Positions 36,363-44,987 of a DNA stretch of 64,000 bases are shown piece after piece. The DNA lies in the NCBI GenBank assembly GCA_964291635.2, contig OZ219909.1, positions 106,995 to 170,994 of the forward strand, in the 5' to 3' direction. The notes under the pieces are model-generated. The model was given only the letters and a program-made list of their open reading frames with translations, was not told the DNA's origin and made no database searches. Position 1 is the stretch's first letter. The number at the start of each line of letters is the position of its first letter. The translations under genes were made by a program, and so were the position numbers. This DNA comes from JAPPHA01 sp964291635. GTDB lineage: Bacteria; Pseudomonadota; Alphaproteobacteria; Rhodobacterales; Rhodobacteraceae.

Positions 36363-37529
36363 CTAGATGCTGTCGAGGGCCTGACCGAGATCGGCAACAA
36401 GATCATCGGGATCTTCGATCCCGACCGACAGCCGAACCAGGTCAAGGGGAACCGGCACGATGCGCCACGCGTTGTCCAGGGTCGGCTCCACCAGGCTCTC
36501 GACCCCGCCAAGTGATGTTGCCCGCTTGATCAGTTCGAGACGCCCCTGGAAGGCGGCAGCGCTCTGCTGGTCCGCCAGGCGAAACGCGAGCAATCCACCG
36601 AACCCCCCATCCATCTGCCGTTTCGCAACGGCGTGTCCCGGATGCCCGGAAAGTCCCGGGTAGAGAACCTGCTGCACGCCTGGACGGCCGTCCAGGTACT
36701 CGGCGATCTGTCGGGCGCTGTCCGACGCGCGCCGGACACGGAGATAAAGCGTTCGCATTCCCCGCAGCAGGAGCCAGGCTTCGAAGGGGCCAAGGATGGC
36801 CCCCTCGAGGTGGCGCTGTTCAAGCATCCGTGCGTGAAGGGAGCCCGAGTCTTTACCGAATACGACGGCACCCGCCAGGACGTCCGAGTGACCGTTGAGA
36901 TATTTTGTCGCGGAGTGAATGACGATGTCGGCCCCCAGTTCGATGGGCCGGGTCAACACCGGAGTCGGGACAGTGTTGTCAACGACGATCCTGGCCCCCG
37001 AATCACGGACAGCGCCAATGGCGGCGGTCAAATCGACGATTTCGAACGTGGGATTGGAGGGCGTCTCGAGATACACCATCCTTGTCTTTCCAGGTCGAAA
37101 CGCGCGCGCCAGGTCATCGATATTGCTGTTGGCGACAAAATCGACCTCGACGCCCCATGGAATGAGATTGGACTGGATCCATTTGAGGGTTCCCCGAAAG
37201 AGGTCCCGCAGCGCAACCACGTGATCGCCGGGTTCGAGTGTACGGAAAACCGCCGCGATTCCGGCCATGCCGGAAGCGTAAAGCAGCGCGTTTTCGCCGC
37301 CCTCCAGTTCCGCGAGCAGGGCCTCGGCCTGGACGCAGCTTTCGGGTGTACCCCGGATGTATCCGGTTCCGCGGCTGTAGGTGAGGTCGCGGTTGCGCTC
37401 GGTTGTCACGCCGGGATGAATGGGCGGAATGACGGCACGGGTTTCAGGGTCGATCCAACCCAGCGCCTGCGCAGCCAGCGTCTCCCTGCTCACCCCATGG
37501 TTCTTGAGCAGGTCTTCCGGTCGCCTCAT
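36363..37529 (-). CDS. PLP-dependent trans-sulfuration-family lyase (cystathionine beta-lyase-like)
   Basis: 388 residues. Cys/Met metabolism PLP enzyme family: PLP-binding region YSRGTGYIRGTPESC at the N-terminus, LYASGMAGIAAVF, phosphate and ring contacts in VDNTVPTPVLTRP, and the Schiff-base lysine in HSATKYLNGHSDVLAGAVV. The SRGTGYIRGTP pattern is closest to cystathionine beta-lyase MetC types, but gamma-lyases cannot be excluded. Its ATG overlaps the nicO stop (ATGA), so it is translationally coupled to a nickel/cobalt transporter, an unusual partner. Cobalt could serve B12-dependent methionine synthesis, but this is speculation. Confidence 0.87.
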   Translation of the reverse strand: MRRPEDLLKNHGVSRETLAAQALGWIDPETRAVIPPIHPGVTTERNRDLTYSRGTGYIRGTPESCVQAEALLAELEGGENALLYASGMAGIAAVFRTLEPGDHVVALRDLFRGTLKWIQSNLIPWGVEVDFVANSNIDDLARAFRPGKTRMVYLETPSNPTFEIVDLTAAIGAVRDSGARIVVDNTVPTPVLTRPIELGADIVIHSATKYLNGHSDVLAGAVVFGKDSGSLHARMLEQRHLEGAILGPFEAWLLLRGMRTLYLRVRRASDSARQIAEYLDGRPGVQQVLYPGLSGHPGHAVAKRQMDGGFGGLLAFRLADQQSAAAFQGRLELIKRATSLGGVESLVEPTLDNAWRIVPVPLDLVRLSVGIEDPDDLVADLGQALDSI

Positions 37530-38548
37530 CCCAGCGGCACGTCAAGAAAGGCGACGAAGGAAAACAGGCCGATAAGGGTTACAAAGGCAGCGCCCGAATA
37601 GTTCAGCGTGTGGCGTGCGACAACGACACCCCTGCCGCCCGCGGCGCTGTCGACCATCCGCAGTGCGGTTTGCCGCGCGATTATGGCGCCAACGCCGAGT
37701 GCACAGATGGTTAAACCGATGCCGAGCGACATCGCGACAACCAGGATGAAGCCCGGGTAAATCATGTTGTTGGCGATCGCGTAGAGCATGATCAGGACGG
37801 CTCCCGGACAAGGGACAACCCCGGCTGCAAAGGCCAGTATGCTTCCTTCGACCTTCCCGCCGTGGCTGTGGCTGTGACCGTGGCTATGACTATGGCCATG
37901 ACCATGGCTGTGACCGTGGCCGTGGCTGTGCCCATGCCCGTGGCCGCCATCCGCACCGGAGGCTGGGCCGAACGACGCCCGGACCGCCTGGTACAGCATG
38001 TAGACGCCAATACAGGCAATGATCAGGAAGCTGCCCGCGCGCACCCCCGGAATGTCCGACAGCCCGATACCGAAGCCGACTTTCAGCACGGTGTCCGCGA
38101 GCCACACGATGACGATGGCCGAGATCACATGCACGATGGCTACCTGCGCTGCCATGACGAGGCCACGGGCAACACGGACCTCGCGTCCGAGGAAATAGGA
38201 GACGATGATGAACTTGCCGTGGCCAGGGCCAAAGGCATGGATGACTCCATAGGCAAAGGCGATGGCCAGACCAAGGAAGAAGGCGCCCAGGTCCTCCCCG
38301 CTCTGGATGGCATTCATGTGGGTTGCGACTTCGGCATTGGCGCGGCGCTGGAACTCGATCAAGTATTCGGTGAGCCCGGCAAATCCCCCGGGTTTGTCTT
38401 CGATGACCTCCACGACCGGCGCTGCGACGGTTTCGGTGGTCTGTGCGCCGGCTGTAGCGGCAAACATGGTTAGCGCGGGAGACAGTGCCAGCAAAAGGAT
38501 GGCCAAAAGGATTCCCCGCGTTCCACGATTCTGTCCGTTGATCTTCAT
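37526..38548 (-). CDS. NicO/RcnA-type nickel-cobalt transporter
   Basis: 340 residues from ATG 38548 (MKINGQNRG). N-terminal signal/membrane segment, then about six helices. The diagnostic metal motif HAFGPGHGK is present (GVIHAFGPGHGKFIIV). A His-Gly-Ser loop of about 30 residues, encoded by repeated CAT/GGC-rich DNA near 37860-37945, lies between helices. Family members move Ni/Co across the inner membrane, usually with a periplasmic DUF1007 partner, which here precedes it by two bases. The next gene overlaps its stop. Efflux or uptake cannot be decided. Confidence 0.9.
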   Translation of the reverse strand: MKINGQNRGTRGILLAILLLALSPALTMFAATAGAQTTETVAAPVVEVIEDKPGGFAGLTEYLIEFQRRANAEVATHMNAIQSGEDLGAFFLGLAIAFAYGVIHAFGPGHGKFIIVSYFLGREVRVARGLVMAAQVAIVHVISAIVIVWLADTVLKVGFGIGLSDIPGVRAGSFLIIACIGVYMLYQAVRASFGPASGADGGHGHGHSHGHGHSHGHGHSHSHGHSHSHGGKVEGSILAFAAGVVPCPGAVLIMLYAIANNMIYPGFILVVAMSLGIGLTICALGVGAIIARQTALRMVDSAAGGRGVVVARHTLNYSGAAFVTLIGLFSFVAFLDVPLG

Positions 38549-38550
38549 CT

Positions 38551-39129
38551 CTAACCTCCGCAATTGAGCGTAACGGGTTGACGATGGCCGGATTGCGCTC
38601 CCCTTCCGCGGGCGATCCTGAACCTGCAGCCCGGATCCATCGCACCTTGAACCAAAAGGAAATCCTTCTTCCGGAATTCGAAGTCGACGAAAATCGACTC
38701 GTCGTGCAAACTCGCCACGACGTCGCCTGCCCCGGGATCGATTGGCGGGTCCAGCGCGACGGTAAAACGGTAGATCAGGTGCCCGTCGTCTGCACGCGCA
38801 GTGAATTCCTCTATTTCCGGATCTTCCCGTTTCGTCCCGCCTTCCCAGACATGGACGAAATACCCGAAATCGGCGAGAGGATCGAATGCCCCGGCGCGAA
38901 GAAGATCGACCTCTGCCGGTTCCAGCTCGCCGTCATGGTCGGCGTCGAAGGACGCGATGGTCCGGGAGCTGAAGAAATCATCGAACTGCCACTCGTATGT
39001 AATGCCCGTTATCATGCCGTTTTCAAATCGATAGATCATTCCGGCCTTGACCCAGACATCCGGATTGGCAAGGGCGCCGGTGGATCCCAGCACAATGAAA
39101 ATGGCTGCGGTGAGAAGCTGTCCAATCAT
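38551..39129 (-). CDS. DUF1007 family periplasmic metal-associated protein
   Basis: 192 residues from ATG 39129. Signal peptide (MIGQLLTAAIFIVLGSTGALA) then the mature protein. DUF1007 proteins usually begin the mature chain with HPHV(F/W), thought to bind metal; here it reads NPDVWV, so the two histidines are replaced. An EF-hand-like DADHDGELEPAEVDLL follows at about residues 55-70. It ends in VTLNCGG with a late cysteine. Leads the operon DUF1007-nicO-PLP lyase. The family pairs with NicO transporters; the lost histidines suggest a changed metal site or that the cysteine/other residues do the work. Confidence 0.85.
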   Translation of the reverse strand: MIGQLLTAAIFIVLGSTGALANPDVWVKAGMIYRFENGMITGITYEWQFDDFFSSRTIASFDADHDGELEPAEVDLLRAGAFDPLADFGYFVHVWEGGTKREDPEIEEFTARADDGHLIYRFTVALDPPIDPGAGDVVASLHDESIFVDFEFRKKDFLLVQGAMDPGCRFRIARGRGAQSGHRQPVTLNCGG

Positions 39130-39170
39130 GTTTCGGATCACCCCATCTGTCCGGGCAACGAACAAAATCG

Positions 39171-39204
39171 TCAATTGACAGGTTGATTGACATGTCAGAT
39201 TGAC
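39171..39204. promoter_or_regulatory. Repeated TTGAC elements and TGACATGTCA palindrome in a divergent promoter
   Basis: Between the DUF1007 gene and the divergent unknown gene, TTGAC recurs at 39175, 39187 and 39200, and TGACATGTCA (39188-39197) is a perfect palindrome at the centre. This spacing of 12-13 bases suggests a cooperative operator, plausibly metal-responsive given the operon on the left (inference). Confidence 0.45.
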
Positions 39205-39242
39205 TCGCTCGGCATCATGATTGGCGCAAACCAAGGTGTCAA

Positions 39243-40112
39243 GTGCTTCGGGAAAGGATTCGTGCCGTGACCATAGACCTGGTTTGGGAGTGGATAAAGC
39301 ACCTTGCGACACCGTTCCCGCGTCATTTGCGGGACATGGGCTACGTCGAGGAGTCGAGGAATCTCGCCGCCCGGCAAGATCGATGCAGGGCGGCCTGGCA
39401 GGCTCACCTGGAGTGCACCCGGTCACTGATACTTGAGGCAGCGGACCGGTGCCGCCGGTTCGACAAGGCGCTCATTGTCGGATCCGGCCTGCTCTTCGAC
39501 ATCCCGACGGCAGAATTGAGCCAGCGGTTTCGCGACGTCGTCCTCGCGGACATCCTGCATCCCTGGCGTGTTCGCAAGGCAGTGCACTCCTTTGGAAACG
39601 TCCGCCTGTCGAGCGTGGACATCACGGGGGCCGTTGAGAACGTGCACGCGGCGACACGTGCGGGCCAGGGGTTGGACGTTGCAATTTCCAGGCCGGATTT
39701 CTTTCTCGGCGACGAGTTGGATCTCGTCGTGTCAGCCAATCTCCTGTCGCAGCTTCCGGTCATCCCGAACGGCTACGCGGCGCGGCGCCACCCAGGGTTG
39801 GCGCCCGGAGCGATCAGGGAGTTTTCGCGTCGGCTGGTGATCGGGCACCTGGACTGGTTGGCATCGTTCGAGTGCAACGTCTGCCTGGTATCGGACCTCG
39901 AGCGGCTTTACTGCGATGGCGAGGACGTCGTGGAGAAGGAAGAGTCGCTCTGGGGCGTCAACCTGCCGGGGGAAGGGCGGGAGTGGATATGGGAGCTGGC
40001 GCCACGCCCGGAGATCGAATGGTCCCGCGACATCCGGCACCGGGTCGTGGGCTACGCGGAATTTCCAAAGCGATTGTGGTTCGAACGGCGGCGCGAACTG
40101 GTCGGCGAGTGA
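39243..40112 (+). CDS. Unknown protein with possible nucleotide/SAM-type fold
   Basis: 289 residues, GTG start at 39243 behind AAGG. The middle (about 65-115) reads KALIVGSGLLFDIPTAEL, then RFRDVVLADILHPWRVRKAV and VRLSSVDITG, a strand-loop-helix alternation like a Rossmann or methyltransferase domain. A later ANLLSQLPVIPNGYAARRHP and ends with WFERRRELVGE. No signal peptide. I recall similar alphaproteobacterial proteins annotated as hypothetical. Divergent from the DUF1007 operon across a region with repeated operator-like elements. Function unknown. Confidence 0.7.
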   Translation: MLRERIRAVTIDLVWEWIKHLATPFPRHLRDMGYVEESRNLAARQDRCRAAWQAHLECTRSLILEAADRCRRFDKALIVGSGLLFDIPTAELSQRFRDVVLADILHPWRVRKAVHSFGNVRLSSVDITGAVENVHAATRAGQGLDVAISRPDFFLGDELDLVVSANLLSQLPVIPNGYAARRHPGLAPGAIREFSRRLVIGHLDWLASFECNVCLVSDLERLYCDGEDVVEKEESLWGVNLPGEGREWIWELAPRPEIEWSRDIRHRVVGYAEFPKRLWFERRRELVGE

Positions 40113-40198
40113 CGCCACCTCCGGCGAGTCGGCCCGCGGACCCGTTGCAAGGGAATCGGCCGTGTCGCGTACCGGGAAGCCTTGCCGCACCGGGGTGA

Positions 40199-40972
40199 TC
40201 ACGCGGGCGTTTCGGAACCCGGTTCGATCATGATCTCGCATCCGGAGACTTCGTTCGTCGAGGACAGCAACGCCTCCACGACCATCCGCTGCCCGCCCCG
40301 GAGCGAATGCTCGACCAGCCTGGCCGCGCGGTCTCCATCCCCTTCGATCAATGCAGAAACGAGGTCGTCGTGCCGGTGGAGAAATTCGCGTTCCCGGTTC
40401 TGCAGCGCAAGACCGAGGTGAACAATCCGTTCGTGTTGCTCCATCAGGTCGATGACCAGCGCGGCGAGGCGCTGATTGCCCGATGATTCGGCGACGTAGC
40501 GGTGAAACTCGCGGTTCGCCTTCATGTATTCGGTTTCATCTTGTTCGTGCCCTGCCGAAAAGCTGGAGACCACTGCATTGTTCAGTTTGAGGATGCGGTC
40601 CGGGTCGACCTTTCCTGCTGCAAGCCTCGTTGCCACCACTTCAAGCATGAGGCGGAGCTGGAAGATCTCCTGGACATCGCGAAAGGTGACTTGCGAAACC
40701 ATGTTTCCCTTGCGTCCCCGGGAGACGACGAGACCTTCCTGGCGAAGCCGAAGGAGTGCGCTGCGGACCGGCGCCTTGCTGAACCCGTAACGCGCGAGGA
40801 GCGTTGCTTCGGAAATGTCGTCGCCGGGCTCCAACGCACAAGAAATTATGTCGTCCTTGATTGCCCTGTAGGCAATTTCGTTGAGGTTCCTGCCGGCAGA
40901 CCGGGACGCGTTTTCCCCGGGGCAGTTCGTGTTGTCCGGCTTGTATTCACCGCGTGGCGTCATGGTTCGCAA
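40199..40972 (-). CDS. GntR-family regulator, FadR/FCD subfamily
   Basis: 257 residues, starting TTG 40972 (GGAAG close upstream) or ATG 40963. N-terminal winged helix (about 27-95: EIAYRAIKDDIIS, DISEATLLARYGFSKAPVRS, LRLRQEGLVVSRGR) and an all-helical FCD ligand domain (about 105-240) with metal ligands in NREFHRYVAESSGN, EQHERIVHLG and HRHDDLVSALIEGD. FCD regulators sense carboxylic acids or amino-acid-like compounds. It is divergent from the ABC/oxidase operon starting at 41437 and is its likely regulator. Confidence 0.92.
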   Translation of the reverse strand: MRTMTPRGEYKPDNTNCPGENASRSAGRNLNEIAYRAIKDDIISCALEPGDDISEATLLARYGFSKAPVRSALLRLRQEGLVVSRGRKGNMVSQVTFRDVQEIFQLRLMLEVVATRLAAGKVDPDRILKLNNAVVSSFSAGHEQDETEYMKANREFHRYVAESSGNQRLAALVIDLMEQHERIVHLGLALQNREREFLHRHDDLVSALIEGDGDRAARLVEHSLRGGQRMVVEALLSSTNEVSGCEIMIEPGSETPA

Positions 40973-41015
40973 ATGGCTTCCGGCCCGGTGTCGTTTGCTT
41001 CGCAGTTCCCATTCT

Positions 41016-41028
41016 TATATGCGATATA
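41016..41028. promoter_or_regulatory. Candidate GntR operator near its own start
   Basis: TATAT-GCG-ATATA, an AT-rich inverted repeat, sits about 45-55 bases upstream of the gntR start in otherwise GC-rich DNA. FCD-type regulators often bind such short palindromes and repress themselves. Confidence 0.35.
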
Positions 41029-41314
41029 TCAGGTTGGCGCACGAGAAATTCCGGAAAACCGCTGGCCGGCGTCGCCGTCAATCCACATGATCCCTGCAAG
41101 AGTACCTTCGGGACGCGGCCCCGCCTGCATCCCTGCAGCCGTCGGCAAGGTCTCTGCCCGGCACGTCCGCGCCCGCCACCAGAGCCCGCATGACCTGACT
41201 TTCCCGAATACGCAGGAGATCTTTCCCTTGAAGTGCACTCCCGATCCAGCCAAGTTTCCGGATCGACAGGGCAAGCTGCCAACGCGAGAATCCCCGGCGC
41301 AGACCCGTGGCAAG

Positions 41315-41343
41315 TTGACATGCCTATAAACATGTAACATAAA
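41315..41343 (+). promoter_or_regulatory. Candidate promoter and palindrome upstream of the ABC operon
   Basis: TTGACA at 41315-41320 and CATAAA at 41338-41343 are 17 bases apart, a plausible sigma-70 promoter. The inverted repeat ACATG (41318-41322) and CATGT (41331-41335) lies inside the spacer, where repressor binding would block transcription. The operon begins at 41437. Confidence 0.4.
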
Positions 41344-41436
41344 CTGTTGATGAGATTTGTGATCATTCATGACCGGTCCCGAACAGTTTGAATTCGAACC
41401 GTTTTTGAATTTCACACATGAATTTGGGAGGAAACG

Positions 41437-42954
41437 ATGCCGTACGATCGCACACTGAAATCTCTGACTGCCGCAGCGACGGTCGCTGCGGCCATGGCAC
41501 TTCAGGCGGCGCATGTCCACGCCGCCAGTGTCGTCATGCTGGATCCGTTTCCTCCGACCCGCGGCTGGGCCATGGAATCCGACGACTCCGTCACCCTGAT
41601 GAGGGCCGGTTGCCTCGAAGGCCTGGCAAGGATCGACTTCGACCAGAAATTGCAGCCTTCGCTCGCAACGTCCTGGGAGCGGAGCAGCCCGACGTCGTGG
41701 GACTTTTCGATCAGGCAAGGCGTCAAGTTTCATGACGGCCAGGATCTCGATGCCGCGGCCGTCGTCAATTCCTTGACGCACGTTTTGAACGCGGAAGTTC
41801 CCGCACGTGCCTTCAACCCTAAGGTCGTCAGCGGGGTCGAGGCGATCGACGATTACACCGTCCGGATTTCCACGCCGAACCCGAGCGTGCTGTTGCCGTA
41901 TCGGCTGGCCTCGGCGAACGCGGGCATACTTTCGCCCGCGGCATATTCGGATACGGGCGCCATCAACCCGGTCGGAACCTGCACCGGGCCATTCGTCGTG
42001 ACGGAAATCCTTCCGAAGCAACTCCTGAGGATGGTGGCCAACGAGAACTACTGGGGCGGCGATGTCGGAATCGCGGAAGCCGAAGTGCACTATGTCAAGG
42101 ATGGCAACACGCGTGTCACCCAGCTCAGGAGCGGCGAGGCGCAAATTGGCACAAAGATTCCCCTGAGTGCGAGAGCCAGCCTGGAAAATGACCCGGCGTT
42201 TGTTGTCCATGCGCTCGAGATTCCGCGTACGACAGCGATGTACCTCAACAACAAGCAGGAACCGTTCTCGAATCCGCTGGTCCGGAAAGCAGTTCAGGCA
42301 GCCGTGGACATCAGGGCGATCGTTGCCAGTGCCTACGAGGGCATAGGCACGCCCGCAATCGGCCCGTTTGCGCCGTCGGAACCCTGGGCTCCGGCGATCG
42401 AGGCCGCCGCCTACGATCCGGAACGGGCAAAGGCCCTGCTTGAAGAGGCGGGCATAGGACCCGGCGAGCTTTCACTGGAATTGCGTGCCTACAACGCGCG
42501 TCCCGAGTTGCCGGACGTGGCCCAGATCATTCAGCAGCAGTTGAAAGCGGTTGGCATCAATGTTGCCGTCATCATCACCGACTGGGCCGGATTGGAACCG
42601 AGCTTCATGGGAGGCACGTACGACATGGCCATGATGTCGCGCGGTCACCAACTCGATGTCGCTGACCCCCTCGGGTTCCTGCAGGCCGACTACACGTGCG
42701 ACGGCAGTTTCAACGTGTCGCACGTCTGTAATGCTGAAATCGATGCGCTCCTGCAAAATGCGGCCGGCGTGGCCGACAACGACGAGCGGTTCGCCATCTA
42801 CGAGAAGGTCGCCCGCTGGCTCCAGGAAGATGCCATCAACATCTTCATCGTCCATCAACAGGAGACGAATGCGGTTCAGGCCAACGTCAAGAACTTCCGC
42901 ACCCACCCGCTCAATCACTACTACCTGACGAAGGATATCATGATCGAAGAGTGA
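41437..42954 (+). CDS. ABC transporter substrate-binding protein, family 5
   Basis: 505 residues with signal peptide (cleavage near AAHVHA/ASVVM). SBP_bac_5 domain: LATSWERSSPTSWDFSIRQG, VKFHDGQDLDAAAVVNSL, NPVGTCTGPFVVTE, ANENYWGG. Family 5 proteins deliver di-/oligopeptides, opines, nickel or amino-acid conjugates. Strong ribosome site GGGAGGAAAC at ATG 41437. It heads an operon with a hydrolase, a flavin oxidase and the complete permease/ATPase set, so the ligand probably is an amine or modified amino acid that is oxidised after uptake (inference). Confidence 0.92.
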   Translation: MPYDRTLKSLTAAATVAAAMALQAAHVHAASVVMLDPFPPTRGWAMESDDSVTLMRAGCLEGLARIDFDQKLQPSLATSWERSSPTSWDFSIRQGVKFHDGQDLDAAAVVNSLTHVLNAEVPARAFNPKVVSGVEAIDDYTVRISTPNPSVLLPYRLASANAGILSPAAYSDTGAINPVGTCTGPFVVTEILPKQLLRMVANENYWGGDVGIAEAEVHYVKDGNTRVTQLRSGEAQIGTKIPLSARASLENDPAFVVHALEIPRTTAMYLNNKQEPFSNPLVRKAVQAAVDIRAIVASAYEGIGTPAIGPFAPSEPWAPAIEAAAYDPERAKALLEEAGIGPGELSLELRAYNARPELPDVAQIIQQQLKAVGINVAVIITDWAGLEPSFMGGTYDMAMMSRGHQLDVADPLGFLQADYTCDGSFNVSHVCNAEIDALLQNAAGVADNDERFAIYEKVARWLQEDAINIFIVHQQETNAVQANVKNFRTHPLNHYYLTKDIMIEE

Positions 42955-42981
42955 GTGTGAACGGACAGGAGAGGGCTAGAC

Positions 42982-43653
42982 ATGTCGTCCAGGATCAAGC
43001 CGAAGTTCATCACGTTCGATGCATATGGGACGCTCGTGGATTTCCAGATGTCGTCGGTCACCCGGAATCTTCTATCCGACCAGGTGGGATTGGACGAGAT
43101 GGGAGAGTTCCTGGACGACTTCGAAGCCTACCGCATGGACGAGGTCCTGGGGGCATACAAGCCGTACCCCCAGGTCATCAAGAATGCGTTGCGGCGGGCC
43201 TGCCAACGCCGCCGCGTCGACTACCGCGAAAGCGACGGGGAGGAAGTCGTTGCAGCGATACCGACCTGGGGTCCCCATGCGGAGGTTCCCGGGGCGCTGA
43301 ACGCGCTCGCAGAACACTACCGGTTGGTCATCCTTTCGAACGCAAAGGACGACCAGATCAAGTTGAACGTCGAAAAGCTCGGTGCGCCGTTCCACGCCGT
43401 GTTTACGGCCGAGCAGGCCCGTGGGTACAAGCCTCGATACCGGCCTTTCGAGTACATGCTCGAAATGCTGGACTGCGATCCGTCCGATATCCTGCACGTT
43501 TCGGCGAGCCTGTGGTACGATCTCATTCCGGCACATCACCTGAGGATCACCGAAAAGGTCTACATCAACCGCGGTTACGAACCATCGACTCCCTTCTATG
43601 ATTACACCGAACTGGCGGATCTCAGCGAATTGCCGGACCTGTTGCTCGACTAG
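42982..43653 (+). CDS. HAD superfamily hydrolase, haloacid dehalogenase type II-like
   Basis: 223 residues. Catalytic loop ITFDAYGTLVDF supplies the nucleophilic Asp; VILSNAKDDQIKLNV has motif II (Ser/Asn); the Lys is probably in ARGYKPRYRPFEYM; motif IV is LHVSASLWYDLIPAHHL. The pattern is that of type II (S)-2-haloacid dehalogenases, but the halide-binding residues are not certain and many such proteins are phosphatases. Sits between the binding-protein gene (27 bases away) and the oxidase in one operon, so it may process the same imported compound. Confidence 0.85.
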   Translation: MSSRIKPKFITFDAYGTLVDFQMSSVTRNLLSDQVGLDEMGEFLDDFEAYRMDEVLGAYKPYPQVIKNALRRACQRRRVDYRESDGEEVVAAIPTWGPHAEVPGALNALAEHYRLVILSNAKDDQIKLNVEKLGAPFHAVFTAEQARGYKPRYRPFEYMLEMLDCDPSDILHVSASLWYDLIPAHHLRITEKVYINRGYEPSTPFYDYTELADLSELPDLLLD

Positions 43654-43675
43654 TGTTTCAGCTTGCGCGTGACGG

Positions 43676-44953
43676 ATGAAATCTGTTCCTTACTGGCTCG
43701 ATACCGCGCCTCCATTTGAAGGTGGGGCCGCGGGATCAATAGGTGGAAACGTCGATGCCGCAATCATCGGAGGCGGTCTCACCGGACTGTCTGCGGCAGT
43801 CGGCCTTGCCCGAAACGGTGCAGACGTTGTTCTGTTTGAAAAGGACCAGGTCGGCTTCAGCGCATCCGGCCGCAACGGCGGAATGTGCACCCCCGGGATG
43901 GTCATGGACTTCGCCAACGCCGTCGAGAGATTCGGAGCGTCCCGGGCGAGGGAGATGTACCTGTCCTACAATGCCGCCATCGACCTCGTCGAAAGGCTCA
44001 TCGTCGAGGAAGAAATCGACTGCGACTTCAAGCGCACGGGAAAGCTCACCCTGGCCTCCAAGCCGAAACACTACGACCGGCTGGCCCGAAGGCAGGAAAC
44101 TCTCGCCAGGCTCGTCGACTATGAGACGATCCTGGTTCCGAAATCCGGGATCCGGTCCGAAGTGGGCTCGGAAAGCTTTCATGGCGGCCTTGTCGACACG
44201 CTGGGCGCAGGATTCCATGTCGGCAAGTTCGTGCGCGGGCTCGCGCGTGTCGCCCACGGCCTGGGTGTACGCATTTTCGAAGGGACACCGGTCGCGAAAC
44301 TTCGGCGGATCAAGGGCCATGAACACGAGATCACCACGCCAAAGGGTTCGTTGCGGGCAGACAAGGTCCTGCTCGCCACGGGAAGCACGACCGGGGCGCA
44401 GTTCGGCTGGTTCCGGCGCCGGATCGTCCCGGTCGGCAGTTTCATCATCGTGACCGAGCCCTTGTCCCGGGCGGTGGTGGATGAAATCCTTCCGACGCGG
44501 CGCATGGCCTCGGACAGCTTGAACATCAGCCACTATTTCCGCATTACGCCGGACGACAGGCTTCTGTTCGGTGGACGGGCGCGGTTCGCCGTGTCGAATG
44601 CCGCGTCCGACCTCAGGAGCGGCCGAATCCTGGAACGCGACATGGTTGCCATGCTGCCGCAGTTGCGCGGAACCCGTATCGACTACTGCTGGGGCGGCCT
44701 TGTCGACATGACCATGGACCGTCTCCCGCGCGCTGGCGTTCGGGAAGGTCTGTTCTACGCGATGGGGTTCAGTGGTCATGGCACCCAGATGTCCACGTTC
44801 ATGGGGGCGCGGATGGTCGAAGTGATGGACGGCGACGGCGAGGCCAATACCTGGAGGAATACCTCCTGGAACGCGGTCCCCGGTCATTTCGGTCCGCCCT
44901 GGTTCCTGCCGCTGGTTGGCATGTACTACCGGGTCAAGGACATCGTGGACTGA
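43676..44953 (+). CDS. FAD-dependent amine/amino-acid oxidase, DAO/OrdL family
   Basis: 425 residues. N-terminal SIGGNVDAAIIGGGLTGLSA holds the FAD GxGxxG with Glu in DVVLFEKD; GFSASGRNGGMCTPG follows, typical of the OrdL/PuuB-like oxidases (gamma-glutamylputrescine and related). C-terminal FAD contact YAMGFSGHGTQMSTFMGA. Oxidises a primary or secondary amine in the cytoplasm. Part of the ABC operon, which suggests the transported substrate is its substrate. No covalent-FAD His is seen. Confidence 0.88.
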   Translation: MKSVPYWLDTAPPFEGGAAGSIGGNVDAAIIGGGLTGLSAAVGLARNGADVVLFEKDQVGFSASGRNGGMCTPGMVMDFANAVERFGASRAREMYLSYNAAIDLVERLIVEEEIDCDFKRTGKLTLASKPKHYDRLARRQETLARLVDYETILVPKSGIRSEVGSESFHGGLVDTLGAGFHVGKFVRGLARVAHGLGVRIFEGTPVAKLRRIKGHEHEITTPKGSLRADKVLLATGSTTGAQFGWFRRRIVPVGSFIIVTEPLSRAVVDEILPTRRMASDSLNISHYFRITPDDRLLFGGRARFAVSNAASDLRSGRILERDMVAMLPQLRGTRIDYCWGGLVDMTMDRLPRAGVREGLFYAMGFSGHGTQMSTFMGARMVEVMDGDGEANTWRNTSWNAVPGHFGPPWFLPLVGMYYRVKDIVD

Positions 44954-44987
44954 AGGCCGGCCTGCAACCCTTACGACAGGGTGCGTC

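Noticed and set aside
37860..37945. Repetitive CAT/GGC tract considered as a CRISPR or satellite repeat
   Set aside because: It encodes the His-Gly-Ser loop of the NicO transporter in frame; no spacer structure.
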